64,000 nt of DNA, from positions 1-64,000 of the forward strand of contig JAPLSN010000030.1 in NCBI GenBank assembly GCA_026398615.1, given 5' to 3'. The notes under the pieces were generated by a model. The model did no database searches, was not told the DNA's origin, and was given only the letters and a program-made list of their open reading frames with translations. Positions 27,101 to 35,702 of the stretch are shown in pieces (the stretch's first letter is position 1; each line of letters opens with the position of its first letter). Source of the DNA: Spirochaetota bacterium (GTDB lineage: Bacteria > Spirochaetota > Spirochaetia > Treponematales > UBA12059). The translations under genes and the position numbers were made by a program.

Positions 27101-27498
27101 CGGTGGACGACGGCTCCCTCATGGCGGCGGAGATCGTGGGATTGACGCTGAAAGCCGACCTCGTGGTGCTGTCGGCCTGCGAAACCGCGGACGGGATGAT
27201 GACGGCCACGGAGGGCGTCGTCGGACTCGTGCAGTCATGGACCGTGGCCGGGGCGAACGGGGTCGTGGCCAGCCTCTGGCCGGTGTCCGACGAGGGGACG
27301 AGGCTCTTCATGACGGTGTTCCACCGGCAGCTGGCGGACGGGAAGCCGCCTGCCGACGCGCTCAACGATACGCAGCGCATCGTGAGGACAGGGCAATGGA
27401 AGAATGCTCCCTGGACCGCTTGCGTCCCCGACATCCCGGCGGCGCGCGACTTTTCAAGTCCTTTCTACTGGGCAGCTTTCCACTATTGGGGACGGTAG
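24178..27498 (+). CDS. Secreted PDZ-TPR-CHAT protein (putative caspase-like protease)
   Basis: The 1106-residue protein has a signal peptide (residues 1-20) and a PDZ-like domain (about 25-95, with ILPGTPAAGAGLRKYDIVVR). Many TPRs cover about 200-500 (for instance YGEARRRYEEALRAYVRAGS). A helical linker leads to a C-terminal CHAT domain (about 650-1106). The His-Cys pair of the caspase-like fold is present: HFACHG with His906 and LSACETADG with Cys1001. CHAT proteases are usually switched on by partners bound to their TPRs. Here the protein should act outside the cytoplasm. A repetitive insertion (about residues 942-980) sits between the two catalytic residues. It may be the last gene of the ABC exporter operon. 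Confidence 0.85.
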   Translation: MRASLVVLATILTLAPLAAQTGRDASVIVLEILPGTPAAGAGLRKYDIVVRVNGKAFASEIEFKAAVALDGPYTLALSRAGFTASVRMTKRNGPLGFRYYTLDPDSEDFEMAPVVLASAEPDAAVRAMLYRQFRRTITETWLLDKLNGIRYADYGDRPDLNLLMVDILAEMAAFARSARAAAFALLVKSEALIDGMGDSSAAEGTYRAARDACLAIDERAWAAEALIGLSYTADERSDYAASRSRAEEALDLFRGLGDRAGTASSLRRLCEIALRTRDFARARALAEEALAKYTELGYDSHRALLIGILGDIALIEHDYGEARRRYEEALRAYVRAGSGAEYEASCNESLGDVALSEGRLEEARARFGEALAIFRREKDDSNALHEASCTDGLANTALAAGEYPEAEALYLEAAGLYRALRDFTLEAYVLSGAGDAARKQGHDREAFERYEEALAIAERCGNINAAASFAQTGASIAFELGEIDKGAALTGKAVDHAVALRGMAGFSTDRFRSMERSASTLKFLLLDCADCKPELALALWERLRGRSFLEGLAGAAALEASGVAPVDRAAWKAKSDAASSARVVLAEAAKGSGTRVGDAGLRALKETQEKAERELDDFEAELAVRNPRYGDLARPYLPSVNEAARTLRDGEVALVYLSSVTGSGLFSVTHSGEVRFFDLPEALGGTAGLIAAWREALVAKARGEPFKEKPDAIWTRLAPLLIPPSGAIPAGTMRVVIVPDGAFALAPFEAVDVGGKLLGDAYRLSYAPSLSVLVRLRSPARDWSDLKRLPLIAFGGAYYEKRGTASGIDHETPTTDLDPAGRADALAAIMDRGYREGAWSDLPGAELEAKTVIRFYYPDASDAAAAYFGGIWASESAVKGLDAGLRDPSGRVLRLRDARVLHFACHGQAVPAFPETSRIVLTQPDAIPPGELAAYDALVRAATGDRADGDRAGRVSGAPTGDRAGRTVDDGAGRTVDDGSLMAAEIVGLTLKADLVVLSACETADGMMTATEGVVGLVQSWTVAGANGVVASLWPVSDEGTRLFMTVFHRQLADGKPPADALNDTQRIVRTGQWKNAPWTACVPDIPAARDFSSPFYWAAFHYWGR
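27006..27113 (+). repeat. Repeat insertion inside the CHAT coding sequence
   Basis: Three copies of the word GGGGACAGAGCYG begin at 27007, 27022 and 27058, followed by a perfect tandem pair of a 24-base unit (27067-27090 and 27091-27113, the last base differing). The unit length keeps the reading frame and gives GAGRTVDD twice. The stretch reads as low-complexity Asp/Gly/Arg/Ala between conserved CHAT segments. Confidence 0.8.
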
Positions 27499-27691
27499 GA
27501 TGCCTCGATAAGCGTTCTACCGAAGGGGGGAGTGGGGGGAGCGGAGAAGCCCGGAGGTCCGCGTGCGGACCGAGGACTTCGGAGCGCGGGGGGAGCCGCG
27601 TCTCGTACGACCGAATGATGCGCGCGGCACGCCGAATGCCGGAGCCGCGGCGCTTCCCCTTCTGTATATTTGGATCATGATAGGAGTGCCT

Positions 27692-28504
27692 ATGCTCGCG
27701 TGGTTCGCTTCGCAGCCCCATGTTTTTCAGGCCCTGCTGGCAGCGTTGTTCACCTGGGGCGTCACGGCCCTGGGCGCCGCGATGGTATTTTTCTTCAAGA
27801 CCATCGACCGCCGCGTGCTCGACGGGATGCTCGGTTTTGCCGCCGGCGTGATGATCGCCGCCAGTTTCTGGTCGCTGCTCGCGCCATCCATCGAGATGGC
27901 CGGATCCATGGGGCTTCCGGCCTGGCTCCCCGCGGTCGTCGGCTTCCTTGCAGGAGGGGCATTCCTCAAGATCGTCGACAAGTCCCTGCCCCACCTCCAC
28001 ATCGGCGCCCCACGCGAATCGGCGGAAGGCCCGAAGACCCAGTGGCAGCGGAGCATCCTCCTCGTACTCGCCATCACGCTCCACAATATCCCGGAAGGGT
28101 TGGCGGTCGGCGTCGCGTTCGGCGCTCTCGGCGCAGGCCTGGGCTCGGCGACCCTGGCGGGTGCAGTCGCGCTCGCGCTCGGCATCGGGCTCCAGAACTT
28201 CCCGGAAGGCGCGGCCGTGTCCATCCCGCTGCGGCGGGAGGGCATTTCGCGGTTCAAGAGCTTCTGGTACGGGCAGGCGTCGGGCTTCGTCGAACCGGTC
28301 GCCGCAGTCCTGGGCGCGTTGCTCGTGACGGCCATGCAGCCCATCCTGCCCTATGCCCTCTCGTTCGCGGCCGGCGCCATGATCTACGTCGTGGTGGAGG
28401 AAGTGATCCCGGAGTCCCAGGGCTCGGGAAATTCCGACGTTTCCACCCTCGGCGCCATGGGCGGCTTCGCTCTCATGATGTTCCTCGACGTCGCGCTCGG
28501 CTGA
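27692..28504 (+). CDS. ZIP-family divalent metal transporter
   Basis: The 270-residue protein has eight hydrophobic helices. The fourth helix has [14 protein letters not shown] and the fifth [18 protein letters not shown]; these HN-PEG and QN-PEG motifs carry the metal ligands of the GufA-like ZIP proteins. [20 protein letters not shown] helix and a C-terminal EEVIPES motif agree. It should import Zn or related divalent metal. I chose the ATG at 27692 because AGGAG lies five bases before it. An in-frame ATG at 27677 would add five residues. The gene is a single transcription unit close to tRNA-Thr. Confidence 0.9.
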   Translation: MLAWFASQPHVFQALLAALFTWGVTALGAAMVFFFKTIDRRVLDGMLGFAAGVMIAASFWSLLAPSIEMAGSMGLPAWLPAVVGFLAGGAFLKIVDKSLPHLHIGAPRESAEGPKTQWQRSILLVLAITLHNIPEGLAVGVAFGALGAGLGSATLAGAVALALGIGLQNFPEGAAVSIPLRREGISRFKSFWYGQASGFVEPVAAVLGALLVTAMQPILPYALSFAAGAMIYVVVEEVIPESQGSGNSDVSTLGAMGGFALMMFLDVALG

Positions 28505-28569
28505 TCGGGTTCCGGGTTCGCGCCCGCACCTTGATTTTTTTCCGGGCTTTCTGTAGTGTGGCCGAGTAC

Positions 28570-28642
28570 GCCGAGATAGCTCACTTGGCAGAGCGGCGCA
28601 CTCGTAATGCGCAGGTACCGAGTTCGATTCTCGGTCTCGGCT
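28570..28642 (+). tRNA. tRNA-Thr (anticodon CGT)
   Basis: The 73-base sequence folds as a cloverleaf. The acceptor arms are GCCGAGA and TCTCGGC, the D-arm starts GCTC, and the anticodon stem GCGCA/TGCGC encloses the loop CTCGTAA with anticodon CGT (reads ACG, Thr). The T-arm is CCGAG-TTCGATT-CTCGG. The discriminator is T, and the CCA end is not encoded. Confidence 0.93.
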
Positions 28643-28681
28643 GTGAAAAACCTGAAAGAAATCCTTTTGGGAACAAGAAAT

Positions 28682-28714
28682 ACGGGGATGGTAAAAAAAG
28701 CCATCCCCGTTTTC
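28682..28714 (+). terminator. Rho-independent terminator after tRNA-Thr
   Basis: ACGGGGATGG and CCATCCCCGT form a perfect ten-pair stem with an A-rich nine-base loop, followed by TTTTC. It lies 40 bases after the tRNA. Confidence 0.85.
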
Positions 28715-28899
28715 AAAGCCGTTGACCGCCAAACAGACCACTAACCTGACCAATAACTCGACCACTTCCCCCTACCCATTCATGTTCAACCCGCCATCTC
28801 AGATTCCCCATTCGAACCGGCGGGTTCGTTCCCCGCCATCTTGTGCATTGCGCCGATGAAGTCTCCGGCCCCGAGGGTCGCCGCGGCCGGGATGGCGGA
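28715..28899. other. Intergenic, no gene seen
   Basis: No supported gene, no integrase remnant and no att repeat of useful length could be seen between the tRNA terminator and the end of the amidase gene. Confidence 0.4.
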
Positions 28900-30600
28900 T
28901 CACTCCGGCAACATCCTGTAATACAGCTCCGGGCTTTTCCTTTCCAGGATTTTTTCCGCATTGACCGCCAACCTCAGGAGTGCGGCCTCGTCCCATGCGC
29001 GGCCGATGGCCTGCATGCCGATCGGAAGCCCCTTGCCGGTGTATCCCGCCGGAAAGGAAATCGCGGGCAGCCCGGTCATGTTGGCAGCCGAGGCGAAGCG
29101 CATGATCTCGATGGTCGTCGTCAGGTCGGAGTTGCCGTCGGGAAGCGCATCTTCGGGGATGCGAGGGGCGGCAATACCCGTCGCGGGGGTCAGGATCATG
29201 TCTGCCTGTTCCAGGGCTTTGTCGAAGTTGGCGATGATGCGCGTCCGGATTCTCTGCGCCTTGACATAGTCAGTCGACGTAAATGCGTCCGCGAGCGCGA
29301 GATTGATCCGGACATCCAGTCCGTGTTCGCGATGATGCTCCCTGTAGGTGCCGCGCAGGGCCTGTGCCATTTCACTCAGGATGGTGATGGTGTGCGCGAT
29401 ACGGTTCAGTTCAAGGTCGGGGATGACCACTTCGCGGATCTCCGCGCCCATACTCTCGAATTGTCCGAGCATGGCTTCGCAGGCCGCGACCGATTCCGGG
29501 TCGGCATGGCGGAACCATGGCCGGTAGATTCCCAGCCTGAGCCCGCGCAGGTCGAGTTGATTCCAACCCTCAAGGGTGGGTAAAGGCTGATGCAACGAAT
29601 TGGGGTCATGAAGGTCGGGGCCGGACATCACCGCGTAGGCCAAGGCCGTGTCGGTGGCGGTGCCGGCGATCGGCCCGAGATGGGCGACGCTCCAGCAGAG
29701 CGGTGCCGCGCCATGTTCGCTGACCCGCCCGTAGCTTGGCTTCAATCCGAAGACCCCACAAAATGAAGCGGGGATGCGGATCGAGCCTCCGCCGTCCGCG
29801 CTGATGGCAATCGGTACGAGTCCCGCGGCGACCGCCGTGGCCGATCCGCTGGAGCTGCCGCCGGTGAAATGGCTCGTGTTGTAAGGGTTGCGCGTCGTGC
29901 CGTGGGTGGGATTGAGCCCCGTCACGCCGATGCCTATCTCGTGCATGTTGGTCTTGCCGATCAGCATCGCGCCAGCCGCCCTCATGCGTGCGACAACCGT
30001 CGCGTCTTCCTTGGCGGGGGACTTGCCCAGGAACGAGGTGCCGACCGTGGTATGGTAACCGGCCATGTCCACCTCGTCTTTCACCGCTACCGGCACGCCA
30101 TCAAGGATGCCCAGAGCGCGGCCTTCCCTGATTCGCCGGGTTGCCTCGCGTGCCTGCCCGAGAACGGTTTCGCGATTCACCTCGATCACGGCCCGGAGAG
30201 GCGGGCTTGCGGAATTGCTCGCTTCGATTGCGTCCAATACTTTTTTTGCCACCTCTTCCGGCGTCGTCTCCCCATCCCTGTACGCTTTCGCGAAATCGAA
30301 CACGCTTGTGAAATGAAACCCTTTTCCCTGTATGGCGGCTGATTGCGGCCACTGGTTTTCCGGGACACTCGAGCCCTTCCCGGCAAGCGCGCCGGTGAAG
30401 TGAATCGGTTGCGGAGTCGGCGCTTCATCAACTGCCTGGTCTCTCAGCCAGCTGATACCCGCGCTTTTCAGCAGGCCGGGAATCACCAGTCCGGCCAGCG
30501 GGCCTTCCACGAGGGAAGCTACCAGCCGCAATGCCCCGCCGGCGAGATAGGGCAGTCTGGTGGACTTCAGGTCATACAGGTCCCGGTTGTCGTCGCGCAT
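28900..30600 (-). CDS. Amidase signature family enzyme
   Basis: The 566-residue protein has the full Ser-cisSer-Lys set of the amidase signature family: catalytic Lys in [12 protein letters not shown], the Gly/Ser-rich [15 protein letters not shown] with the cis-Ser, and the nucleophile Ser in [16 protein letters not shown]. The N-terminal 100 residues contain hydrophobic stretches ([16 protein letters not shown] and [12 protein letters not shown]), a leader not found in GatA, so it is not the tRNA amidotransferase subunit. It probably hydrolyses an amide of unknown type. The ATG at 30600 has GGAAAGGAAA upstream. Codon use is somewhat less GC-rich than in flanking operons, which hints at transfer. 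Confidence 0.88.
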   Translation of the reverse strand: MRDDNRDLYDLKSTRLPYLAGGALRLVASLVEGPLAGLVIPGLLKSAGISWLRDQAVDEAPTPQPIHFTGALAGKGSSVPENQWPQSAAIQGKGFHFTSVFDFAKAYRDGETTPEEVAKKVLDAIEASNSASPPLRAVIEVNRETVLGQAREATRRIREGRALGILDGVPVAVKDEVDMAGYHTTVGTSFLGKSPAKEDATVVARMRAAGAMLIGKTNMHEIGIGVTGLNPTHGTTRNPYNTSHFTGGSSSGSATAVAAGLVPIAISADGGGSIRIPASFCGVFGLKPSYGRVSEHGAAPLCWSVAHLGPIAGTATDTALAYAVMSGPDLHDPNSLHQPLPTLEGWNQLDLRGLRLGIYRPWFRHADPESVAACEAMLGQFESMGAEIREVVIPDLELNRIAHTITILSEMAQALRGTYREHHREHGLDVRINLALADAFTSTDYVKAQRIRTRIIANFDKALEQADMILTPATGIAAPRIPEDALPDGNSDLTTTIEIMRFASAANMTGLPAISFPAGYTGKGLPIGMQAIGRAWDEAALLRLAVNAEKILERKSPELYYRMLPE

Positions 30601-30652
30601 GGATTTCCTTTCCTTCGGCCTGCTTTGAAGCTGGAGGAGATGGGCGGTCTTT

Positions 30653-31399
30653 TCAAGCCATCTTGTTTCCGCAGTTCGGGCAGAACTTGGCGCCTTCGGT
30701 TTCCGTCCCGCAGGAAGGGCATTTCGTCGAAGCGGCCTGGGCCGGCTCGACCTTCGCCCCGCACTCCGGGCAGAACTTGGCGCCGCCCGTGGGTTTGCCG
30801 CAGCTGGGGCAGGTGGCGACGCTCGGCTGCACCATCTGCGCGCCGCATTCCGGGCAGAACCCGGTGCCGGGATCGGCCAGGGTACCGTCGGCGGGGCAAC
30901 GGGCCATGGAGGCCTCGGCTCGCTTGATCGCCTGCCCGGCTCCCTTGAAAATCCCGCCCAGGCCGAATGCGTTGGCCATTCCCTTGGCAACACCGGCCGC
31001 CTGCTGGGCTTGCGCCTCGGCGATCTCGCCCTTGCGCGGGCTGTCCTGCGCGCAGCAATTGGCCTGTGCGTCCCAATCCGAATTGCAGACGATCTGCTGG
31101 CAGGTCGGGCATTCGTGGAAGGAATCCTTGACCTGCTTCCACGCGTCGTCCAGCTGGCCGGGCGTCATCGTCCGCGAGTAGCGCTGGTTTTGACCCTGGA
31201 TGCCGCTTGCGATGGCGCCGCCAACCAAGGGAATATTCCGCAGCAGTCCGCCCAGGACGTTCTTTCCGACTTCATTGCCGATGGTCGCCTTGACATCGGG
31301 TTGGGTGCGATACTCCCGCGAACACCTGTCGCAGCAAAAAACCGCGTACGGACCGGCTCCGTCATTTCTTACATCGTAGCGAGCCATTCGGTTGGCCAT
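30653..31399 (-). CDS. Zinc-ribbon protein of unknown function
   Basis: The 248-residue protein begins MANRMARYDVRNDGAG. It has an N-terminal CCDRC pair and a middle CPTCQQIVC, then a hydrophobic/Gly-rich part (LLRNIPLVGGAIASGIQGQN) and three C-terminal double-zinc-ribbon units of the CPECGA/CPSCG kind (CPECGAQM, CPSCGKP, CPECGAK, CPSCGTE, CPNCGNK). Many CxxC pairs suggest three to five bound zinc ions. No enzymatic domain is visible. Such tails commonly mediate protein contacts. It lies 52 bases upstream of the amidase and is likely cotranscribed with it. The start is chosen by GGAGG at the usual distance; another ATG four codons earlier is possible. Confidence 0.75.
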   Translation of the reverse strand: MANRMARYDVRNDGAGPYAVFCCDRCSREYRTQPDVKATIGNEVGKNVLGGLLRNIPLVGGAIASGIQGQNQRYSRTMTPGQLDDAWKQVKDSFHECPTCQQIVCNSDWDAQANCCAQDSPRKGEIAEAQAQQAAGVAKGMANAFGLGGIFKGAGQAIKRAEASMARCPADGTLADPGTGFCPECGAQMVQPSVATCPSCGKPTGGAKFCPECGAKVEPAQAASTKCPSCGTETEGAKFCPNCGNKMA

Positions 31400-31545
31400 A
31401 TCGTCCTCCATGGATCGATGAATATCCGTGAGCCTGAAGCGGGGGTTCCGGCGGTCAAGCCGGCCGTTCCGCGAGCCCGGGACCTGACGCCAGCCACGAT
31501 CTGCCGATGGCTGGCGCACCCGGGGTTTTCATCCGATGGACAAGT

Positions 31546-34500
31546 CTACTCTTCGACCTTCTCGATGGCGTCCACGGCGACGTACCCCTTCTCGAGGACC
31601 GTCACCTTCAGCGTGTAGAGCGCCTCCGGCTTCACCCATTCCTTGAGCGCAGGGGCGCCTGAGGCAGCCCGCTCGACCAGAGAGCTTTTTTTTACCATGG
31701 CGCGCACGAGCGCGCCCTTCTTGCCTTCCGTGCCGTAGAAGCCCAGGGCGCGCCAGGTGTCCTTGGCGTAGCCGGCGGGGAAGGAGCAGTTCTCGTCGAA
31801 GGCATCGATGGCGACCTTGATGGCGAGCGTCTTGCCCTGGTACTTCGCCCAGTTGTCCCGCAGCTCCTCGAACGAGACTTCGGCATAGGCCTTGCCCTCC
31901 GTCGGGTCCGGGCGGGCGATCCCGGCGAACTTGGCCTCCAGCTTGAGGATCCGGGCGCCGGCGGTGACCGCCTTGTTGCGCGGGAAGAGCTTGATGGCCT
32001 TCTTCCAGTCGTACGCCGGGGCGAAGCCGTCCGCCGCCTTGCCACCGGCGGCCATCAGGGGCTGGCCGAGCATGGAGCGCAGCTGGTTCCAGTCGTCCAT
32101 GGTGACCTTGCCCGGGACGTAGGCGGTGCGGTTCATGTAGACGTTCATCCAGGCCGGGTCGAGTTCGAAGTTGGGGTTGGCCACGACGTTGCCGCCCGAC
32201 GCCTTGAAGCCGACGTCGCCGAGCTGGCCGAAGGTCTTGTCGTCGATGACCTGGCTGTCGTTCACCAGGACGTTGGACCAGAGGTTCTTGTTGAAGACGT
32301 TGTTGGTGAGCGTCACGCTCTTGGGATCGGCGTAGATCTTCAGCGCGTTGACGTCCATGAACATGAAGATGTTGCCGTCGATGACCACGGGGCCCTTGCG
32401 GACGGTCAGGGCGAAGCCGGTGGCGCTCTTGCCGTCGCCGAAGCGCTTGTCCCAGGAGAAGAGGAACGTGTTGTTCCTGATGACGCTGGGCGTCGCCGTG
32501 TTGGGCGAGATGTCCATGATGGCGTTCACCGTGTTCATGACGATGTTGTTCTCGAGGGTGAACGGTTCCGCCAGCTTGATGGGCGACAGGGCGTGGTTGA
32601 CGAAGACGCAGTTGCGCACCGCTCCTTCCGGCGACGGGATGAACACCGAGTACCGGGTGTCGGAACGGGAGAACTCCATGTCGCCGTTCGACTGGTACCC
32701 GTTGCGCAGCTTCTTGTCGAAGACGAAGCCGTCGACGGTCAGCCCGGTGACATCGCCCTCGCCCTCGATGGTGTAGCCCAGGGGCTGCGTTTTGGCGTCG
32801 GCCGGCCATGCCAGCACCGTGGGGTTGGTCCAGGGGTCGCGGGCGGTAAAGTCCTTGTTGTAGCCGCCCATCAGGGTCAGGTACTTCGTGGTCACCTTCC
32901 AGAGACCGGACTTCAGCTTGCCGCCGTACTCGCCGCCAGCCACGTGGACGGTGTCGCCCAACTCGGCCTTTTCCAGCGCCTGCCAGGGGTCCTTGAAGGG
33001 CTTTTCCCTGGAACCGTTGCCCCCCGAGGCGTCGGCGCGGACGAACCAGTCTCGGCCCTGGGGGCGGGCGGTCGCGGCGACCATGGCCTCGTACGGCTCG
33101 AAACTGTCGGCGACGATGCCGACCTTCATGGTGGAGGCGATCGCGAACACCTGTCCCTTGACCAGGAAGAGCCGCGTGGCCTTGCCGATGCCGTTGTAGG
33201 TGGGGCCGTTGAAGCCGTCGGCCAGGCCGCGGGCCGCGGTGGTGCCCTTCCTGACCGCCAGGGCCATGCTGCCGCTCTGGCCGTTGGGGTCGGCGATGGT
33301 GGCGGCGTCGTGGGTGTCGCGCTTGACGGCGCCTGCGGTGAAGGAATCCGGGTTGAACGTGCCGCTCAGGGCCACGACCATCTCCACGTACTGGCCGTTG
33401 TTGCCGGCTATGTTCTGACGCACGGCCACGATGTCGGTCTTCTGGTAGTCGCGCGCCACGGCGGCGGCCGGGGTCGCGAACGCGGGCACCTCGAGCTTCT
33501 TCGCCCTGGCCCCGGCCTTGACCTCGGCGTTCTTCGGGGTCAGGAAGGCCGCCACCTTCGACGCGTCGTAGGCCGGCATGTAGCCGCTGGCCGGTTCGCC
33601 GCCCGAGGCGATCAGCGGCAGGCCGGCGGCCTTGCGGGCCTGGTTCCATTCGTCCATCGCCACCTTGCCGCGGGTCGAGGCGGAACGCCTGGAGTAGCGG
33701 TCCATCCACTTGGCGTCGATGTCGAACTTCGGGTCGATGTTGACGTTGCCGCCCTGGTCCTTGAAGCCTACCTCCTCCAGCAGGTCCATGCCGTCCTTGT
33801 CGATGACCGTGTCGTTGCCGTCGACGATCAGCCGGACGTCGGCAAAGAGGTTGTTCCAGAAGACGTTGTCCTTGACCGTGCTCTTCTTGAAGAAGGTGGC
33901 ATCGGAGGAGGGGAAGTAGATGGCCTGGTTGTCCACGTACATCAGGATGTTGCCGCTGATGACGCCGTAGTCCTGGGCCTTGATGCCGTGCCCCGCGGGC
34001 CCGCCAGTGCCGAAGGTCTTCTCGCTCCAGGCGAAGACGATGGTGTTGTTCCTGATGGTGGTGCTCTTCTTCTCGGCCGTGGGCGCGCCTTGCGAATACC
34101 AGATCGCGCTGTCGCCCGAGTTGATTATCAGGTTGTTCTCGATGACGGAGCCCGGTGCCACGCGCATGCCGTACTGCTCGGCGTTCACGATGACGTTGTT
34201 GCGGGCGATCACTGGCGCGACCATGAACCCGATGGCGCCCCGCACGCGGGCCTTGGCAGGGTCGAGGCCGGTCTTCTGCGCATCGACGTAGAAGTTGGCA
34301 TCGGTCATGTCGAAGACGAAGCCGTCGATCACCGTGCCGGAGGGATCGCTGCCGCTCCTGGATTCGGCCAGCACGCGGAAGGTGTCTGACATGTTCTTGG
34401 AGTCTTTCTTCCACAGGAGTTCGGTGGGATGCTTCCAGGGGTCGCGCTCCTTGAAGTCCTTGTCGTAGCCTCCGAGCATCTCGACCTTGTAGTTGATCTT

Positions 34501-34731
34501 CCACGTCCCGCAGTCGAGCTTGCCGTAGTACTTGCCCTCGGCCACGTCGATGCGGTCGCCCGCCTCGATCTTCTCCAGGGCCTGCCACGGATCGTTGAAG
34601 GGCTTGCCCTGGGTTCCGTCACCGTCCGTGGCGCCGGAGCGCACGAACCAGTCGCGCGCCTGTGCCACGCCAGGGACGAAGGTGAAGGCAGTGGCCAGAA
34701 CCAGTGTCAGGGATAACCAGCGCTTGTGCAT
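31546..34731 (-). CDS. Secreted right-handed beta-helix protein with internal duplication
   Basis: The 1061-residue protein has a signal peptide ending near VAQA and two long homologous halves. Each half starts with an ARDWFVR or GRDWFVR block, then GKPFNDPWQALEKIEAGD versus EKPFKDPWQALEKAELGD. Each half then has parallel beta-helix coils with N/V/I ladders (VIRNNTFLF, IENNLIINSGDSAIWY), and the repeat period is about 530 residues. This resembles pectate-lyase-like or DUF1565-type proteins (right-handed parallel beta helix). The last 100 residues form another domain (EVSFEELRDNWAKYQGKTLA). Carbohydrate binding or cleavage is plausible but unproven. GAGGAGG precedes the ATG. Confidence 0.8.
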   Translation of the reverse strand: MHKRWLSLTLVLATAFTFVPGVAQARDWFVRSGATDGDGTQGKPFNDPWQALEKIEAGDRIDVAEGKYYGKLDCGTWKINYKVEMLGGYDKDFKERDPWKHPTELLWKKDSKNMSDTFRVLAESRSGSDPSGTVIDGFVFDMTDANFYVDAQKTGLDPAKARVRGAIGFMVAPVIARNNVIVNAEQYGMRVAPGSVIENNLIINSGDSAIWYSQGAPTAEKKSTTIRNNTIVFAWSEKTFGTGGPAGHGIKAQDYGVISGNILMYVDNQAIYFPSSDATFFKKSTVKDNVFWNNLFADVRLIVDGNDTVIDKDGMDLLEEVGFKDQGGNVNIDPKFDIDAKWMDRYSRRSASTRGKVAMDEWNQARKAAGLPLIASGGEPASGYMPAYDASKVAAFLTPKNAEVKAGARAKKLEVPAFATPAAAVARDYQKTDIVAVRQNIAGNNGQYVEMVVALSGTFNPDSFTAGAVKRDTHDAATIADPNGQSGSMALAVRKGTTAARGLADGFNGPTYNGIGKATRLFLVKGQVFAIASTMKVGIVADSFEPYEAMVAATARPQGRDWFVRADASGGNGSREKPFKDPWQALEKAELGDTVHVAGGEYGGKLKSGLWKVTTKYLTLMGGYNKDFTARDPWTNPTVLAWPADAKTQPLGYTIEGEGDVTGLTVDGFVFDKKLRNGYQSNGDMEFSRSDTRYSVFIPSPEGAVRNCVFVNHALSPIKLAEPFTLENNIVMNTVNAIMDISPNTATPSVIRNNTFLFSWDKRFGDGKSATGFALTVRKGPVVIDGNIFMFMDVNALKIYADPKSVTLTNNVFNKNLWSNVLVNDSQVIDDKTFGQLGDVGFKASGGNVVANPNFELDPAWMNVYMNRTAYVPGKVTMDDWNQLRSMLGQPLMAAGGKAADGFAPAYDWKKAIKLFPRNKAVTAGARILKLEAKFAGIARPDPTEGKAYAEVSFEELRDNWAKYQGKTLAIKVAIDAFDENCSFPAGYAKDTWRALGFYGTEGKKGALVRAMVKKSSLVERAASGAPALKEWVKPEALYTLKVTVLEKGYVAVDAIEKVEE

Positions 34732-35120
34732 TGCGTCCTCCTCGGGATTCTGCGATGACTGTGCCCCCGGTCCGTCAGGACGGCTACCGTGGGCCTGGAT
34801 CGGAACGATGTGATGGTGAGGGAAGCCGGATGCCGTGCTGTCGATCGACGTCGGGAACCATCGCTCCAGCGATATGCAGGATCGACGTGGGAACGTGATC
34901 GGCAGATGAACCATTCATGATGCCTTGGATTGTCATGGATGCCGTCCGGATATGCAAGCGAAACCGCATCGGGCCTGCCCCTGCCGGGTATCCGGGGGAG
35001 AAGGCCGGGATCGCAGCTCGCCGACCTGCGGATTTCCGTCCCCTTTCGCGCGCCGGCGGGTCGGAATGGCCGGCGGCAGATCCATCCATGTATTAATGGT
35101 ATGACAGCAAAGCGAGCGGC
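34732..35120. other. Intergenic, no gene seen
   Basis: No gene is recognisable. An imperfect direct repeat built on GATCGACGT-GGGAAC occurs near 34845-34900. GTATTAATGGTATGA at 35090-35104 resembles the start region of the transposase gene at 60739-60753, with one mismatch. Confidence 0.4.
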
Positions 35121-35219
35121 ATGTTCCATGCCGTCAGCCTGAAGCAGACCAACGGCTATGGACTCCACGACATGGCCGGCAACATCCACGAGTGGGGATG
35201 GGGCAGCGATAGCCAGGAC
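35121..35219 (+). pseudogene. Fragment of a formylglycine-generating-enzyme (SUMF1-like) gene
   Basis: About 33 codons read AVSLKQTNGYGLHDMAGN followed by IHEWGWG, the conserved NxxGLxDMxGNVWEW block of the FGE-sulfatase domain family. Nothing of the rest of the domain remains on either side, so it is a relic. Confidence 0.65.
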
Positions 35220-35228
35220 TTCCCGGCG

Positions 35229-35299
35229 CCACGTACGTCGAGGTCAATGCCTGGGGCGCGGGCGGCGGCGGCCTCATCGTCGTGCGCATCTTCTTCTGA
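35229..35299 (+). pseudogene. Fragment of a glycine-rich surface protein gene
   Basis: In a different frame from the preceding relic, codons give GATYVEVNAWGAGGGGLIVV and end with a TGA at 35297. The phrase VEVNAWGAGGGG is typical of glycine-rich bacterial surface or tail proteins. It joins the FGE relic with no spacer, so two unrelated gene pieces are fused here. Confidence 0.45.
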
Positions 35300-35447
35300 A
35301 CCGACGGCGAGCGATTCAGCCCCGATCCATCGGTGCCCGATCGTGGGGCGGTCTCGGGGAAACCGGGGTCATTCCATTCCAATCGGTTCCCTGATCGGCC
35401 TCCGCGCGGATCGGGGCCGGGTCGCCGAACGGCCCGGCCCCGTATCC

Positions 35448-35702
35448 TCACGCCGGCTTGAGGTCCGCGATCGCCTCGCGCACCGCGGCGGCTTCCGTCT
35501 CGAGGTCCTTCAGGTATTCCTCGAGGCCCGAAACCTTCTCCTCTTTCGTCCTGTAGCGGCGCTCGAAACCGCCGCCGCAGGCTTCAGCGGCCATGCGCAT
35601 GATCTTTTCGAAGTGCATGCCCCCTTCGCCTTCGCAGCAGTCGTCCTTCATCTTGTGGTGAAAACCGTGAAACATGGTTTCCGGACCGCAGCATCCACTC
35701 AT
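35448..35702 (-). CDS. Small Cys/His-rich protein downstream of PadR
   Basis: The 84-residue protein begins MSGCCGPETMFHGFHHKMKD and continues DCCEGEGG, with two CC pairs and several His, then a helical, charged C-terminal half (EEKVSGLEEYLKDLETEAAA) that could form a coiled coil. I do not recognise a family. Its ATG overlaps the stop of the PadR gene as ATGA, and GGAGG precedes it, so the two are coupled. The Cys/His-rich head suggests metal or cofactor binding; that is inference only. Confidence 0.65.
   Translation of the reverse strand: MSGCCGPETMFHGFHHKMKDDCCEGEGGMHFEKIMRMAAEACGGGFERRYRTKEEKVSGLEEYLKDLETEAAAVREAIADLKPA

Noticed and set aside
28570-35357. Nine-base match CGGTCTCGG between the tRNA-Thr 3' end and 35349-35357 as att sites of an island
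   Set aside because: Nine bases are too short in GC-rich DNA, and no integrase gene or remnant was found between them.
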